A stretch of DNA of 59,673 nucleotides from Chytridium lagenaria (Eukaryota; Chytridiomycota; Chytridiomycetes; Chytridiales; Chytridiaceae): the NCBI GenBank assembly GCA_025449115.1, contig JAHLKC010000191.1, positions 1 through 59,673 of the forward strand. Direction: 5' to 3'. The position numbers were made by a program, and so were the translations under genes. Below are positions 22,801-35,209 of this stretch, piece by piece (within the stretch, counting starts at the first letter, position 1; every line of letters starts with the position of its first letter). The notes under the pieces are model-generated. The model had not been told where the DNA came from and ran no database searches. It saw only the letters and a program-made list of their open reading frames with translations.

Positions 22801-25800
22801 TTTCCAAAGAGTGAGTAGATTTATCTAAGCCCCGTAATCACGCTATATAATTTTCGGTAACGACGGTATACTAAAAATGGTTTACTAGAAACGTCTTGAT
22901 GAAGCCCTCCGTTTATTATTGGAAAGCTTCCGACTCCCCGGCGAGGCGCAACAAATCGATCGTATATTAGAATGCTTTGCCTCTGTCTACTTTGCATCCA
23001 CCCAAACCTCCCCAGACCCTGAAATCGCCGATCAATCCTCCACCTTTGTCCTCGCCTTTTCCATCATCCTTCTCAACACGGATCAACATAACCCACAAGT
23101 CCGACGTCGTATGACCAAAGAGGATTTCAAGCGTAACACGCGTGGATGTAATAATCATCAGGATTTTGATCCAGAGTATTTGGGGAAGATTTATGATGCT
23201 ATTAAGGAGAATGAGATTGTCATGCCGGAGGAGCAGAAGGGGATCTGGGGTTTAGTTATGTGTGGAGGGAGCTTTTGAAACTTTCGGAGGGGGCGGGGAT
23301 GGTGAGACGGTATGCGGGGGCGAGGTTTGATAAGGATATGTTTTTTGACGGTTTGGGGCGCCAACTTTGGCGGCGATTTCGTATGGTATGTTGTTGCTTA
23401 CTTAAAAAAACCGCAATGTGTTTTTTTTTTTTTGTTTCTGATGAAATGTTGTAGCCTTTGACAACGCCGAGGACAACCTGACGCTTCAAAAAGCGATTGT
23501 TGGATTCCACAGCTGCGCAACGGTGGCGAGTCGATTTAATCTGCCAGAGGTTTTAGATAGCATTATTGTGTCGTTGTCCAAGATTACGGGGTTGTTGAAG
23601 GATAATGGACCTTTGCCTGAGGATACGGATGTGAGGCCTGATGAGAGTGGGGGCAGGACGCAGCAGACACCGCGGAAGGTGGATCGATGGTCGGTGGAGT
23701 TTGGGAGGAGTTATAGGGGACAGGTTGCGGCTGTGTTGATGTTTAATCTTGCGGTGGAGTATGGGAATGTGATTAGGGAGGGGTGGAAGAATGTATGGGT
23801 TTTCTTTTTGTTTTTGTTTTTTTTTTTGTTTTTTGGTTTTTTTTAATGAGGCTGACTTGTTGTTTTTTGTTGCTAACTTTTTTTTTTTGCTTTTAGGTGG
23901 TCACGATTATTGGCAACTTGTTTTTGCATTCGCTTTTACCGATTGGGCTTCTCACGGCGGATGATTTTGTGCAGCGGTCTGTCCAAGATTTCGAGGTTGA
24001 TTGACGTTTCACCCAAAGAACGAAGTTCCATCACCAATGCGTCTCGACGTGAAACAGGGCTTTTCTCCACGTTAAGTCATTTCTTGAGTCTTTCATCAAG
24101 TTCATCAAATGAGGAAGTGGAAGAGTATGAACCTACTGCGGAGGAACTTGACGCGGAAAGGTTTACGGTGGAATGTATCACGTCTTGTCGGATTGAGGAG
24201 TTGTTTGCGGATAGCAGGTGTGTTTGCTGTTAAACATGGTTTATATTGCCTTTCATGAATTATTGGATTTCCATGTGCTGTATATTATTAGTGGCGTCTA
24301 GATATTTACCCACCGTTTTTAGGTTTATGGAGGAAGACGCGTTACGCTTTTTGATGGCGACGCTTTTCCAAGCCTTCACTGGGACGTCTCACAGTCGAGC
24401 TGTAGTTGGACATACGGTGATACCACCACGAACGTCGTCCGACCCGAACCCGCGAGAGGGGGTCAAGTATTCTGCTGCGGCGGTGTTTTATATGGAGTTG
24501 GTGATTCGGATTGCGTTGCAGAATCGGGATCGGATGGAGGTTGTTTGGCCTTTGGCGATGGAGTATGTGGGGACGGTGTTGGGTGGAGCCTTTGGGGAAA
24601 CCGGCGGCGCTGTTGGAGAGGGCGGTGGTGGGGTTGATGAGGTTGATTATTCGGTTGGTGCATCAGGTGAGAGGAGTGGTTTTATTTGGGTTTTTGTTTA
24701 GAGGTGTATAGCGTTTTTGGTGTTGTTGTTGTTTGTTCGAGGGTTGTGACTAACTCCCTTTTTTTAAAAAAACATTCTTTTGGGGGGAAAAGGACAATAT
24801 GGTGTCAAAGGTGTTTGAATCGTTGGATCTGTTGAGGACACTCCCACCTGAAGCGTTCAATATCGTAGCGGAACAAGTGATGGCAGGGTTATTGAGTCTC
24901 CTCAAACTCGATCAAACCATCATCACCCAACATTCTCAATGGACGACCGTGATTCATCTCCTTTCAGCAACCTCGATCCACCCTGAAGCCATGAAGAGCG
25001 GGTTTGAGATTGCGTGTATCCTTGTACATGAGAACAGCAATGATTCGTTGGTGACTGTAGAGAATTTTGGGGAGTGCGTGGATCTGTTTATTGGATTTGC
25101 GTCGGCTGTTGGAGTTTTGGGGGAGAAGGAGGGGGGAGGGAGAGTGGGAGGGAGGAGAGGAGTGGGAGTCGGAATGGGGAGTCCGAAAGTGACGAGGAAG
25201 GGGGGGTGGGAGGGAAGATGGGAGGGAATGGAGTGGAGATTGCGGTAAAGTCGATGGAAAAGTTGTTTAAATTGCAGTTTAAGATCCCAAGGTTGATTCA
25301 GCAGTCGGGGATAGGCAGGAGAGAGGTAATAGTTTGATTTTTTTTGTACTTTGTTTTGGGAGGGAAATAGTCTAAACGCGTTTTCTTTTTCTTTTCTTGA
25401 AATGATGTTAGCTTGGTTCGAGTTTTGGTTGCCTATTCTTTCGGGTCTTGGCCAACAATGCTACCACCCATCCCGTGAAGTCCGTCAACACGCGTTAACC
25501 CTTTTACAACGAGCGCTCCTCTCCTCTGAGCTTGAAAGCGGGACGTTTGGCGTTCCAGGGTTTGAAATCACGTCGTCGACGATGGAGACGTGGGTGGATT
25601 GTTTTGAAATGTGATTTTCCCATTGTTGGATGAATTGTTAAAGGTGGAGGTGTATCGATTGGATCCGAGTGGGATGGATGAGACTCGGATGAGGGCTTCA
25701 GCGTTGTTGTGTAAGATATTTTTGCAGTATTTGCAGAGGATGATGAGGTATAAGGATTTACCGAGGTTGTGGGTGCATATTTTGAATTATATGAAGCGGT

Positions 25801-26175
25801 ATATGCAGGCGAGTCGGCAAGAGTTTTTGGTAGGGGGTGCATTGCTTTATTTCTTTTGTTATCAATCATTTTTTTTTTAATAATTGGTTTTTTTAGAATG
25901 AAGGGATTTTGGAATCTCTCAAAAACATGCTGTTGGTCATGTCAACGCAGGGAGTGTTTTCTCCACCTGAATCGAATGTGGAGCTCAAGTCTTTACATAA
26001 CCTTTGGGAAGTGACATGGGTGCATCTTGAGGACTTTTTGCCTGGATTAAAAGATGAATTGTTTCCACGGCAATTAAAGACGGAGAGTGGTGGGGGTGGT
26101 GATGAGAGTCAAGATGTGAAGGTGGAGGGTGGGTTGCAGCCGATGGGTGAAGGTGAGAAGGAGGTTGTGGTGTGA
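19841..26175 (+). CDS. Large ArfGEF of the Gea/GBF1 family (Sec7 domain)
   Basis: A guanine-nucleotide exchange factor for Arf GTPases in early Golgi traffic. The N-terminal DCB part shows MRKNARWS, VLNPFLDVIRSGDTTGPITG and AVSDEVVLSKILRLIRVVV (about 19980-20870). The next part has YGLPAILELLRVLVTLIDPR and HMHLK-like helices typical of the HUS region (about 21470-22270). The Sec7 domain runs about 22660-23260 with FRLPGEAQQIDRI, whose Glu is the catalytic finger, and FSIILLNTDQHNPQVRRRM. The C-terminal HDS-like helices continue to the stop at 26173-26175. More than ten short introns are likely. Single-base breaks are evident at the T run 22700-22704 and the G run 23247-23250, and others occur in the N-terminal 500 bases, where the start at 19841 remains provisional. 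Conservation on both sides of each break argues for a working gene. Confidence 0.85.
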
Positions 26176-26748
26176 TAATGGGTGGTATAGGTGTGGTGGT
26201 TCTTGTTCTTTTTCTCATTTTGTAATAAATAGAATATAAATATTGTTTTTGTCATTGTTTATGGTGTTGTGAGTGCACCATAATGATGATTATAAATATT
26301 TACCTACATAAATATAAAGCTGGTTTAATATTTACATTCCAAATGACAATCATCAATTAATAAAGTGACAGTTCATATTTAAATTTTTAAATAAATACAA
26401 ATAATATTTGAAAAAAGAGACACACACAAGAAAATAAATTAATAAATAAATAAAATAAATATAGACACAAAACTGCCTCTTGTCTGTTCCCACTGATTCA
26501 TTCATTCATAGATTCATCCATACCCAGCAAGTGTACTGTAGCCTGCTTTCTACCCAACTCTATCTAATAATAATAAATAATACATTTGCTTATTCAATTT
26601 AATTAATACGCACATATTCATTATAGATATACTTTCTACATATTAGGATATTATTTAAATATCTGTAATTAATTCATTAATACCACTCCCATTATTGTAT
26701 ATTCCATTACGCGGGGGGAGACGTCCCCGTCATCCATCCTACTCACTC
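26176..26748. other. AT-rich intergenic region
   Basis: Very AT-rich with taaataaat-type runs near 26385-26465 and several aataaa-like signals after the ArfGEF stop. It probably holds the ArfGEF 3' end and the promoter of the next plus-strand gene. No gene is seen. Confidence 0.5.
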
Positions 26749-28599
26749 ATGCGGCGTAAAACATTATCACATCCACATGGTATTCATGCTCATCAACATG
26801 AACAACACTCTTCCTCACCACCACCCTCACCATCATCACCATCATCAGCATCAGCATCAGCGTCACCATCGTCATCATCAAGGCTGAGCAAATCATCCTC
26901 CTCTTCCTCCTCCTCCTCTTCCTCTTTCCTCATCACATCATCCTTTCTCCTCGTCCTTCTCTTCTCCACATGGATCCATTCAGTCTCTGCACAGATGCCC
27001 TACGGCTACAACAATGGTATGCCCAACATGGGACAAGCGGCTGCGGAAATGGGTCTCTCGGGTGCTCCTGGAATGGAGAATGGTCCTCCCTCAAATGCCA
27101 TGTCTCCTGAAATGATGCAGTCTATGGGTGGTGGTGGTGGTGCCGAGGCTCCTCAAGAGCAGAATGGTCAAGATCCTAACAGTGCTGCTGGAATGGACCC
27201 CTCTGCTATGGGTATGGCTGGACCTCCTGGAATGGACCCCTCTGCTATGGGTATGGCTGGACCTGCTGGCATGGATCCTTCCGCTATGGCCGGTGGTGGA
27301 CAACAACCTTATGGTATGGACCCATCAGCCATGGCCGGTGCATCACCTGGAATGGATCCTTCTGCCATGCCTGATGCGAGTGCGTCATCGGCCGGGTCAC
27401 CTCCTGGAATGGATCCATCGGCCGCCATGTATGGCATGCAAGCACCTCCTCCTGCTGCTCCTCCCACATCCCCAAACCCCACCGACCTCAAGGCCATGTT
27501 TCTTAAAGCCTTTGAAAAGTTTAAACAAAGGGTGGCAACGAACAAAAAAGTCTTGAAGATGAAGACAAAGATCAAGAAACACTTTGGAACCCTTTCTCAA
27601 AAGGCTCAGAAAAAGTTGGCGAGACTCATACGGTCTAACCCCAATTTTGCGAAAAAGTTGTTGATGAAGTGGTATAAGAAACGGAGCTGTAGGCAGCAGT
27701 GTTTGAAGAATAATTACTTGTGAGTTAATTTATTATTATAATGATTTTATTTTCTCTATAGATATTGTTTTTCTTACCTTGTTTTTCTTTACAGGCAATG
27801 CTTAAAATGCGCCGTCTACCACATCAAAGAACGTCAAATGAAAAAAAAATCCCTCCCACAACGCATCATCAAACACACCCACTTCCACATTGACACCTCC
27901 CTCGAAGGCAAAAGCGACGCCCTCGACGACATTCTTCGAGTCGAATCCCATTCATCCAAAGACGACGACGACAGCAATGCCGAAAAGGACGATGATGAAG
28001 ATGGGGGGAATGGGAAATCCGAGTCCTTGACGGCTGAAGATTTCGTCACGGATGAGTTTGAGACGAATGATGTTGTGGATGAGGATTTGGTCGGGGATGC
28101 GGTGGATGTGGGGGAGGTTTGGGAGGATGAGGTCGCTCCGGAACCTTTGGAGGGGGAGCAAGTGGAGACTGTTGATCTTGATGTTGAGGATCTGTATCAT
28201 GATGGGTTTGATGCTGAAGATCTTGCTGATGATGAGCTTGACGTTGATGACCTCTCTCAAGACTCTATCGACACTGATGACCTCTCTCCAGATGCCATCG
28301 ACGCGGATGACCTCTCTCCAGACTCCATCGACGCCATAGACCTCACCGAAGACGACCTTGACGCTGAAGGAATCACCGAAGACGACCTTGACGCTGATGA
28401 CCTCTCCCAAGATGACCTTGACGCAGAGGCTCTTGACGCTGAGTATCTCTTGGAAGATGATCTGGACGCCGATGAAATCTCGACGGATCAAATGGATGCT
28501 GTGGATGTCAAACCGGAATCCCTTGTGGTGGATTATTATTCACCAAGGTTTGATGCGGTGCTTACACAGGATTATAAGAGCGGGGTGGTGCCTGTTTAA
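26749..28599 (+). CDS. Secreted or membrane-anchored protein with GMDPSA repeats and acidic repeat tail
   Basis: No known family. The start is the ATG at 26749; the frame is open further upstream but has no earlier ATG. Residues 1-75 are His- and Ser-rich, followed by a hydrophobic segment (ITSSFLLVLLFSTWIHSVSA) that could be an internal signal/anchor. Then come six GMDPSA repeats in Met/Gly-rich sequence, a very basic middle (KKVLKMKTKIKKHFG to LMKWYKKRSC) with a CRQQC motif, and, after a phase-2 intron at 27720-27794, QCLKC. The tail is strongly acidic with ten-residue units of the type DADDLSPDSI and DAEGITEDDL, and ends VLTQDYKSGVVPV. The basic and acidic halves could interact or bind mineral, metal or wall polymer; that is speculation. 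Its neighbours are the ArfGEF upstream and the satellite array downstream. Confidence 0.75.
27193..27429 (+). repeat. GMDPSA coding repeat
   Basis: Six copies of GMDPSA(M/A) separated by short Gly/Ala/Pro spacers. The first two units are almost identical over 13 residues (GMDPSAMGMAGP plus one); later ones diverge, which suggests growth by recent local duplication at the 5' end. Confidence 0.85.
28225..28500 (+). repeat. Acidic ten-residue coding repeat
   Basis: Tandem 30-base units encode DxDDLSxDxI or DAxxITEDDL variants, about nine in number, forming an Asp/Glu/Leu periodic tail. The period of ten is kept even where residues differ, apart from one five-residue insertion (near DAEYLLEDDL). 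Confidence 0.8.
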
Positions 28600-28867
28600 G
28601 GTTTTTTTTTATCAAAACTCATGGTTGTATTCTTTCTCTCTTTTTTTTTTTTTTCGTCCCCCCTTCGTTCTGTTATTCCGCCCGTTTTTTGTTTTCGCTG
28701 ATGTTTTTTCATCCTGTTTTTTATGTTTTTGTTGGGCAATGTCTTTTTGTCGTTTGTTTACGTGACCCATGTTGGTTGTTTTCTTTTGTGTTAACCCCAA
28801 ACTTTGTATTGTCTTTTTGGATTAGAATATATGTGATGTGGAATATGTGCTTGCCTTTGTTGTTATC

Positions 28868-30734
28868 ACCGTGTCATTGACCCGACGCGTTCACCCAAAA
28901 CAATATCCGTAAAGCGCTTGACTTGATTGTGGGAAGTAGAAGCCATGACTTATTAGACTCTTCTTTTTTTTTCCTTTTTTTTTTCTTGACTGCTGCTTTT
29001 GAAGTTGGGTATGTTTGTGTGTTGTGTTGTGGAGTGAATTGTTTGGTGGTGTGATTGAGTACGTGGCTTGTTGATGACGCTGTGATTCTGATTTTTATCA
29101 CCGTGTCATTGACCCGACGCGTTCAACCAAAACAATATCCGTAAAGCGCTTGACTTGATGGTGGGAAGTAGAAGCCATGACTTATTAGACTCTTCTTCTT
29201 TTTTTCCTTTTTTTTTTCTTGACTGCTGCTTTTGAAGTTGGATATGTTTGAGTGTTGTGTTTTTGGAGTGAATTGTTTGGTGGTGTGTGATTGAGTACGT
29301 GGCTTGTTGATGACGCTGTGATTCTGATTTTTATCTCCGCGTCATTGACCCGACGCGTTCACCCAAAACAATATCCGTAAAGCGCTTGACTTGATTGTGG
29401 GAAGTAGAAGCCATGACTTATTAGACTCTTTCTTTTTTTTTTCCTTTTTTTTTTCTTGACTGCTGCTTTTGAAGTTGGGTATGTTTGAGTGTTGTGTTGT
29501 GGAGTGAATTGTTTGGTGGTGTGATTGAGTACGTGGCTTATTGATGACGCTGTGATTCTGATTTTTATCACCGCGTCATTGACCCGACGCGTTCACCCAA
29601 AACAATATCCGTAAAGCGCTTGACTTGATTGTGGGAAGTAGAAGCCATGACTTACTAGACTCTTCTTTCTTTCTTTTTCCTTTTTTTTTCTTGACTGCTG
29701 CTTTTGAAGTTGGGTATGTTTGAGTGTTGTGTTGTGGAGTGAATTGTTTTGGTGGTGTGTGATTGAGTACGTGGTTTGTTGATGACGCTGTGATTCTGAT
29801 TTTTATCACCGCGTCATTGACCCGACGCGTTCACCCAAACAATATCCGTAAAGCGCTTGACTTGATTGTGGGAAGTAGAAGCCATGACTTACTAGACTCT
29901 TCTTCTTTGTTTTTCCTTTTCTTTTCTTGACTGCTGCTTTAGAAGTTGGGTATGTTTGAGTGTTGTGTTTTTGGAGTGAATTGTTTGGTGGTGTGATTGG
30001 AGTACGTGGCTTGTTGATGACGCTGTGATTCTGATTTTTATCACCGCGTCATTGTCTCGACGCGTTCACCCAAAACAATATCGTAAAGCGCTTGACTTGA
30101 TTGTGGGAAGTAGAAGCCATGACTTACTAGACTCTTCTTTTTTTTTTCCTTTTTTTTTTCTTGACTGCTGCTTTTGAAGTTGGGTATGTTTGTGTGTTGT
30201 GTTGTGGAGTGAATTGTTTGGTGGTGTGATTGAGTACGTGGCTTGTTGATGACGCTGTGATTCTGATTTTTATCACCGCGTCATTGTCTCGACGCGTTCA
30301 CCCAAAACAATATCCGTAAAGCGCTTGACTTGATTGTGGGAAGTAGAAGCCATGACTTACTAGACTCTTCTTCTTTTTTTCCTTTTTTTTTTCTTGACTG
30401 CTGCTTTTGGAAGTTGGGTATGTTTGAGTGTTGTGTTGTGGAGTGAATTGTTTGGTGGTGTGATTGAGTACGTGGCTTGTTGATGACGCTGTGATTCTGA
30501 TTTTATCACCGCGTCATTGACCCGACGCGTTCACCCAAAACAATATCCGTAAAGCGCTTGACTTGATTGTGGGAAGTAGAAGCCATGACTATTAGACTCT
30601 TCTTTTTTTTACCTTTTTTTTTCTTGACTGCTGCTTTTGAAGTTGGGTATGTTTGAGTGTTGTGTTGTGGAGTGAATTGTTTGGTGGTGTGATTGAGTAC
30701 GTGGCTTATTGATGACGCTGTGATTCTGATTTTT
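28868..30734 (+). repeat. Satellite array, eight near-identical units of about 234 bases
   Basis: Units begin with the tatcaccg(t/c)gtcattg block, then cccgacgcgttcaccc, aatatccgtaaagcgcttga, gaagtagaagccatgactta, a long T tract broken by cc, ttgactgctgctttt and gtgattgagtacgtgg. Unit starts are near 28868, 29098, 29333, 29567, 29804, 30040, 30273 and 30505, so lengths are 230 to 237. Most differences are T-run lengths and single substitutions (for example gtctcg for gacccg in units six and seven). Minus-strand open frames through the units are shadows. The array fills the space between convergent genes ending at 28599 and 31729. Confidence 0.92.
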
Positions 30735-31500
30735 ATCACCGCGTCATTGTCCCGGCCCGCTCACACCCCAAGAACTGTCCGTAAAGCGCTTGACTTGACG
30801 GCGTGCACGTTAACTCATGACGTACTCCCATATTAAACCGCCGCCAATTCCGTTGGGTTTCTCCCGCTTTTGTGTTTTGTTTATTTGGAGTGTTTTTGTT
30901 TTTGGTTTTTTTGGTTTGTTTTTTTTTTTTTGCTTTTTTGTTTTGTTTTTTTGTTTTTTGTTTTTTTTTTTGGAAAGAGTTGCGTGTATCCAGTTTTACT
31001 GTGGATTGTGTTTTGATGTGGAGTAGTGGTGTGGACATGGTTTATTGAACGCGTCATGCTTTTGTTGATTTTTATCACTGCATCATTTCCAATGACGCGT
31101 TCACCCGGAGAATGTCCACAAAGCGCAAGACTTGACGGCGTGCACGTCAAATCATGACGTACTCCCCATCTTAATCCACCGCCAATTCCGTCCGGCGCCT
31201 TTTGTGGTTTGTTTGTTCGGGTGTTTGTTTTTTGTTATTCTTTTTTTGAAAAAGAGTTGCTTATATATCCACTTTTGACTGTAGATTGTATATTGGAGTG
31301 GAGTATTGGTGTGGAAGGGAAAGGATGATTGAATATGTGGTTTATTGAAGGTGTCATGGTTTTGATGATTGATTATCACGTCATTCTCATTGATGCGGTT
31401 ACCTTAAATAATGTCGATAAAGCGCAAGACTTGACGGCGTGCACGTAATTTCATAGCTTACTGCATCTTAAACCGCGAGTGCCCACCCAACATATTATTG
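30735..31500 (+). repeat. Diverged satellite-related units at the array edge
   Basis: Three further starts of the tatcac(c/t)g...tcatt block, near 30735, 31073 and 31372, open units of about 338, 299 and at least 110 bases. They keep gcgc...gacttga but replace the middle with gacggcgtgcacgt and a ccgccaattccgt block. They share these replacement blocks with one another, so they form a second subfamily rather than random decay of the main array. Confidence 0.75.
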
Positions 31501-31728
31501 CAAAAAATATAAAAAAGATTGAGAACGATGGTTCTTCTACGCTTCCCTCGATTACTGACTCTCAACAAGACTTGGAAATTGAACCTCATACACTATAGTA
31601 CATCGTTATGTTCTAACGATTGAACTATGGACAACTTTTAGAGCAACCTTATACAGAACTATTCGCGTGACTCTATTACGCCAGACGTTTGTTCACAGTG
31701 CATATGGCCTATAATCATCATTATCCAA

Positions 31729-33474
31729 TTATGCTAGCGTAGGATGCCTCCCAGGCAGCCGCAACACCTTTTCTCTAACACCCTCCTCATCGTCCTCGTT
31801 GCCCTTCTCACCCACGCCCCCCTTCTCTTCCTGTACAACCGCCAACGTCCACAACACCCCACAAATGGCATCCAAAGGATGACACGCGTACCTCCATTTC
31901 ACCAATGCCGCCAAACCCTCAACAACGGGTAACAATGCAAACATCAAGATCCAATAACTGACCACCACATAACTGTTTGTCACGATATCCAAGTCCGCAG
32001 ATTTTCCGTACATGGTGAGTTGAGAGCTGAGAAAATCTATGCGGGTTAGACCACCGGGAGTATAGATTTCTATAAATTGTCTTTTGCAATGAGAGATGTA
32101 CCAGGGAGTGGTTCTTTCACGTGGTTTGAACTCATGGACGTGAAAAAAGAGGTGCTCTGATAACGTCACGCTCAACCTTGCCGCGACGGAATACCGAAAC
32201 GTCGAGTTCAGCCTCTTACACCCATACAGACATGGCCCAATAAGAGACTGCGAGTCAATGCTTTTCTCTATATCCGTCACAACAGCTTGTTTCCAAGGTT
32301 CCGTGATATTCGCCCAAACCCCTAAACTCAACGGTGTGACGCTCCTCCCTGTTTTCACGGTTCTCTCGGCATCCCATTTCGCGCCTACCGGTACTGCTGT
32401 GACGTTTCTTAGGCCGGCGGTGAGATTAAACCCGCAGGATAGACCGATGGAGGAGTTGAGGAAGGTGATGACACCTGTTATGATGGGACCTGTGAGACAG
32501 GCGGAGAAGAGGGGATGGAGGGAGTTGTGGAGGGGATGTCGGTGCAGGGAGTGGTGTATGGGTTTGAAGAGGATGCGTTGCAGGTGACGGTGATGTCGAT
32601 GAGGTGTTGAGCGTATCGGATGCCACCTGAGACGAGGCTTCGGGTGACTTCGTCTATGGCTGGAACGTCACCGGCGATGAGACGGTAGGATGTGCTGGTG
32701 ATGTTTTTCCCCATGACCACTCCGCTTGCCCAAGAGTAGTCAACAGGGTCAATGGGATGATGGTACTAGACCGTATCGTTGTTGAAGGTAATTCCAATTA
32801 CACACGTTATCTGTTCGTTCGCAACCCTCCACGATAGCAGGTATTCTTTCAATCCCTCTCGACAAAAACGTCGTCATCACTGTACTCCTCCTCGTTGACG
32901 CATTATCCTTGATGCTCACCCCAAATTTATACGTGGCTTCAACCATCCCAACGCAAATCGGTACAAACATCACCACACACACATCCTGCAATGACGCTCC
33001 CTTCCCAAACAAACTTGAAGGTCGACCCGTTTGAATACTCTCCCCTACAATCAACGGAAGGTATTCATCTCGACGTCGTCTCTTCCTCTGTCCTCGTCGT
33101 CTCCATGTCCACAACACTGCAACGGCACCTTGCATCATCCAGCTACACTCGTAGAGAAGTAACGCGGTGATGATCCCTATAACCGCGATCATGGTTTGGA
33201 ATAGAAATATGGAACCTGTTGTGCTTGATGCCCAGATACTGGAGTTGGTGACCAGCACCAACGTCATAAGTGGAACAAGGATAAGGGTTCGATGAAGCAT
33301 GATCTTGAGAAGGATTCGGGTGAGTGATGGATTCACCACCCCAACGTTTTTCATCAACGCCGTTGGTGCAGACCCTCTATTCTCCTCAACTTTCCCCACT
33401 GCATCTAGCGGCACCACCTTGAACCGTCCATCCCTTTGACTGCTCACATTCGATCCGTCATCCATTAAATCCAT
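31729..33474 (-). CDS. Multipass membrane protein, unknown family
   Basis: I do not recognise it. From the 5' side, a hydrophilic N-terminus (MDLMDDGSNVSSQRDG from the ATG at 33474; the frame is open a little further upstream without another ATG) precedes hydrophobic segments LILVPLMTLVLVTNSSIW, FQTMIAVIGIITALLLYEC and DVCVVMFVPICVGMVEA. A middle part with YRLIAGDVPAIDEVTRSL and several Cys and Asn-X-Ser/Thr sites looks extracytoplasmic. The C-terminal part has VVVSYWILMFALLPVVEG and LDAICGVLWTLAVVQ, then an acidic tail to the stop at 31729. The frame changes twice, near 32745 and 32430, either by small introns or indels. It faces the next gene head to head. Confidence 0.55.
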
Positions 33475-33556
33475 CACCCCACACCAAACTGTCAATCTTT
33501 CATAATCCGGCGGACTTTCAAAAAAATCCAAGCGTCAAAAAAAAGCGCAAAAGACC

Positions 33557-35209
33557 ATGCCCCGCCGTTCTTCCGCAGACGAGACAGCCGTCATGCAGGC
33601 TACCCCCGACGACCCGCATCGACAAAGAAAATCAGGGATTTCTCAACTCCTCAAATCGTTTTTTTCGTCACGGTGGTTCGCATGACGCTGCAGGAAAGCC
33701 TCGGAAGACGTTGTTTGGACGGAAACATGGGGGACGGCAGGAGCAGGAGGACCTTGTACCTTCACCGGCTGAACCACCGGTTATGGTGAAGACGTCGAGG
33801 ATGACTTCTGGGTTGATAGGGAGACGGTGAGTTTTGGTTATTTGGGATGGTACTGAGATTTTTTGGGTGGTAGACTTTGGAGGGTAGAGATGTGGATGGG
33901 TTGGAGAAATCATTAGAGGCTTCTTTAAGCGAGAGAGTTGCAGGACATGGATATGTAGACGTTGTGACAGTCGTTGGGAGTTCTACACGGCATCTTTCTG
34001 AGGAGGTTGTAATCTCGCATGACGGCAGCAAGGAGTCTTCCCATGCCTTAATGGTTGACGATAAAGCGGTACAAAGTTGCTTTCCTTATACCACTTTCTC
34101 ATTTCTTAGGACCCTCTGGCAGTCATTCCACAAGATGTCGCTGTTACGTTGCCTGAACCACTACCTGAAACCATAGTTGACCTCTCTGACATCAATGACG
34201 GTGCAACTGCATTGCGGTATCGCGATTTCTTTGGAGAAACAGTTGAAGCTGAACGTTGGATCTGTGAATTCATTTGTTGGCGCTCCCGTTGCGGAAGTGA
34301 ATCAAGATGATAGGAAGGTTGTGCCGGATGGAGTGGTTTTGATTGAGGAACCGTTTGACGTTGTTTCGGAAGAAAATGTGGATGAGGCTATTCTGGACGA
34401 TAAGGAGATGAAGAATGCGCCGGAGCTGCGTCTTCGGGAATCTTTTGAAATTTCTTCTACCGTTACTGCACCAGCTGCTGAGCAAGTCGAGTCATCAAGT
34501 GAACCATCAAAACTAAGCCTTCGTATTGACGCAACCCCATCGTTTCAACTTGTAGACGCGCCTCATTCCCTGTTTGTCCCGGAACCTTTGATAACCCCAT
34601 CGACTCCGGTAGATTTGATTTCGATCCGTCACGTTATTGAAACCGCATCCGCACCCGACATTCTCGCCATTCTGGAACAGATGGAACAAACGACTGAACA
34701 GCTTATCACGAGAAGTGATGGGATTGTGGGGTATGAGGAGGATGATGAAACGACACGGTCGAGGGTGTCGTCGTTGAGTATGTCGATGAGACGGGAGGGA
34801 GGTGGGGAGTTTGGTGAGAGTGATGGAGATGGCGGGGGAAGAGGTTTGGAGGTTGTTTTTGAAGGATTTTGGTGATAAGGATGGGGGTGGTGGTGGTGAG
34901 ATTGATGAAGTGGATGCATTGCAACCCGAAAACCCATTCGTCACTCCCATGGATTCTTCATTCGTATCCATCCCATCATATGAGGAAGTGGACGATATAC
35001 CCGACACACCTCTCCGACATCTCTTCACTGCAACATATCAACCATTCGGGGTTCCGGATGTGCATACAACGCGGTATTTATCGCCTCATTATCATTTTGG
35101 GCGGCAGGTTGTGGTGGATGATGGGATTGGGGTTGAGGGGGGTGGAGATTGGGAGAGGGATTTCGAGTGCCCGTTGAGAGGGCGTGGGCGCGGTAGTGGA
35201 GAGGGATAA
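33557..35209 (+). CDS. Acidic, probably disordered protein of unknown function
   Basis: No family recognised. The ATG at 33557 begins MPRRSSADETAVMQATPDD, and after the T run at 33659-33665 the frame shifts by one into HDAAGKPRKTLFGRKHGG. Introns GTGAGT near 33829 to GTAG near 33873 and GTACAA near 34069 to TTAG near 34110 keep coding character. The remainder is rich in Glu, Ser, Thr, Val and Pro (VVPDGVVLIEEPFDVV, SIRHVIETASAPDILAILEQ) with short motifs such as DLSDINDGATALRYRDFFGE. A second shift lies near 34840, after which the protein ends RGRGSGEG and TAA at 35209. Composition suggests a regulatory or scaffold protein; nothing assigns a role. The 5' end lies about 80 bases from that of the membrane protein on the other strand. 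Confidence 0.5.

Noticed and set aside
28874..31379. Minus-strand open frames of about 70-100 codons in each satellite unit
   Set aside because: Their length varies with T-run slips, and they end in Lys runs from the T tract; no sign of selection on protein.
31560..31650. Minus-strand tRNA-like sequence with box-A-like and box-B-like parts
   Set aside because: The D-arm and a GGTTCAATTTCC box are present but the acceptor and anticodon stems do not pair.
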